A stretch of 16,818 nt of DNA from an uncultured Oxalobacteraceae bacterium (GTDB taxonomy: Bacteria; Pseudomonadota; Gammaproteobacteria; Burkholderiales; Burkholderiaceae), in contig CAMLDH010000046.1 in the NCBI GenBank assembly GCA_946478765.1, positions 1-16,818 on the forward strand, read 5' to 3'. Positions 16,274-16,818 of this stretch are shown here, one piece after another; the stretch's first letter is position 1, and each line of letters opens with the position of its first letter. Under the pieces are notes generated by a model. The model worked only from the letters and a program-made list of their open reading frames with translations, had not been told where the DNA came from and ran no database searches. The position numbers and the translations under genes were made by a program.

Positions 16274-16818
16274 TCAAGGCAGGGCTGGGCGCGATCCGGT
16301 CAGAAAATATTCGACCAGCTCCCGCACTGATCTGATGGCATTACCGAAAGGCAGACTCTCAGAACCTCGGAAAAACAATCCTCGCTTGATATCGCCGTTT
16401 AATGCGAAAGCAAGCTGCGTATCGATGCAAAACTGGCCGGCCTTGTCGATACCGTCACGCAGCCCGCACTGCTGCAAACAGTCGAAACCCACTGTGCACT
16501 GCCTGACCTTTGCCTTTTCCTGCAACTTCATTTCCTTATCAAGATAATTCGCCAGCCATGGTGTCCGCACCGCGCGCGCCGGCAGGCCAGCGACGCTCAT
16601 GAAAGTCACGATATCCTCCGGACGGGCATCGGCCAGCACTTTCTTGAAATTGGGATGTGCATCGCCCTCTTGCGTCACCGCGAATGGCGTACCGAGCTGA
16701 ACTGCACTGGCGCCCAACGCCAACACCTCGCGCATCTGTTCATGGGTATGGATTCCGCCTGCGGCGATCAGAGGGATGCGTTCCTGTTCGACCCCAAGCT
16801 GCCTGAACACCTCGAAGG
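16274..16818 (-). CDS. Nitronate monooxygenase-family flavoprotein, C-terminal part only
   Basis: About 181 residues are present; the N-terminus lies beyond the right edge. The protein belongs to the NMO / 2-nitropropane dioxygenase / NAD(P)H:flavin oxidoreductase family of TIM-barrel FMN enzymes. The phosphate-binding part of the barrel is visible: IPLIAAGGI, followed by LALGASAVQLGTPF. Downstream come TPWLANYLDKE and a Cys-containing tail, CTVGFDCLQQCGLRDG, common in this subgroup. The stop at 16274 faces the cyclase stop across 26 bp in which I see no convincing terminator hairpin. The true substrate cannot be told from this part. Confidence 0.85.
   Translation of the reverse strand, partial: FEVFRQLGVEQERIPLIAAGGIHTHEQMREVLALGASAVQLGTPFAVTQEGDAHPNFKKVLADARPEDIVTFMSVAGLPARAVRTPWLANYLDKEMKLQEKAKVRQCTVGFDCLQQCGLRDGIDKAGQFCIDTQLAFALNGDIKRGLFFRGSESLPFGNAIRSVRELVEYFLTGSRPALP

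Noticed and set aside
1..16818. CRISPR arrays, insertion sequences, tRNA or rRNA genes
   Set aside because: No regular spaced repeats, transposase-like proteins, terminal inverted repeats or tRNA-like folds were seen. The only tandem repeat is the 21-bp pair at 2461-2502.

Overview
The window is a compact, GC-rich stretch from a chromosome, with gene families and order typical of Betaproteobacteria. CcoN, CcoG and HemN look most like those of Burkholderiales, probably Oxalobacteraceae (Herbaspirillum/Herminiimonas-like). That placement comes from recognising protein families, not from a search. I see no insertion sequences, prophage genes, CRISPR arrays, tRNAs or rRNAs.

Most of the window (about 14724 down to 276) is one co-oriented block on the minus strand, devoted to building and running a cbb3-type high-affinity cytochrome c oxidase. 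In transcription order it holds: hemN (oxygen-independent heme synthesis); a DsbD_2/TauE-SafE-like membrane protein; ccoI (copper P-type ATPase); ccoS; then, behind its own promoter, ccoN-ccoO-ccoQ-ccoP (the oxidase subunits), ccoG and ccoH (assembly); a 78-aa two-helix membrane protein of unknown function; a CPA2/Kef-type cation:proton antiporter with an RCK domain; and a two-component pair. Spacing is very tight, with several 1-8 bp overlaps, so coupled translation is likely.

The pair is a soluble PAS-PAS histidine kinase with a NarL/LuxR-type response regulator. Its second PAS domain carries the FixL heme signature, with a His and an Arg exactly 20 residues apart. It therefore looks like an oxygen sensor encoded beside the oxidase that oxygen limitation would call for, but the kinase core is the HisKA_3 (NarX/NreB) type. 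A 21-bp tandem duplication covers the antiporter stop and the kinase start. Just beyond the regulator gene is a TGTAGG-N6-CCTACA palindrome that could be its operator, upstream of a possible gene leaving the left edge.

Three FNR/ANR-type boxes (TTGAY-N4-RTCAA) are present. The boxes before ccoN and hemN have a -10-like hexamer at the exact class II spacing. The third lies in the 335-bp divergent region in front of a plus-strand membrane diguanylate cyclase (15060-16247), next to a short dyad, and hints at an oxygen link to c-di-GMP. No fnr/anr/fixK gene is in the window.

At the right edge a nitronate monooxygenase-family gene on the minus strand is cut off; only its C-terminal part is present, converging on the cyclase gene.
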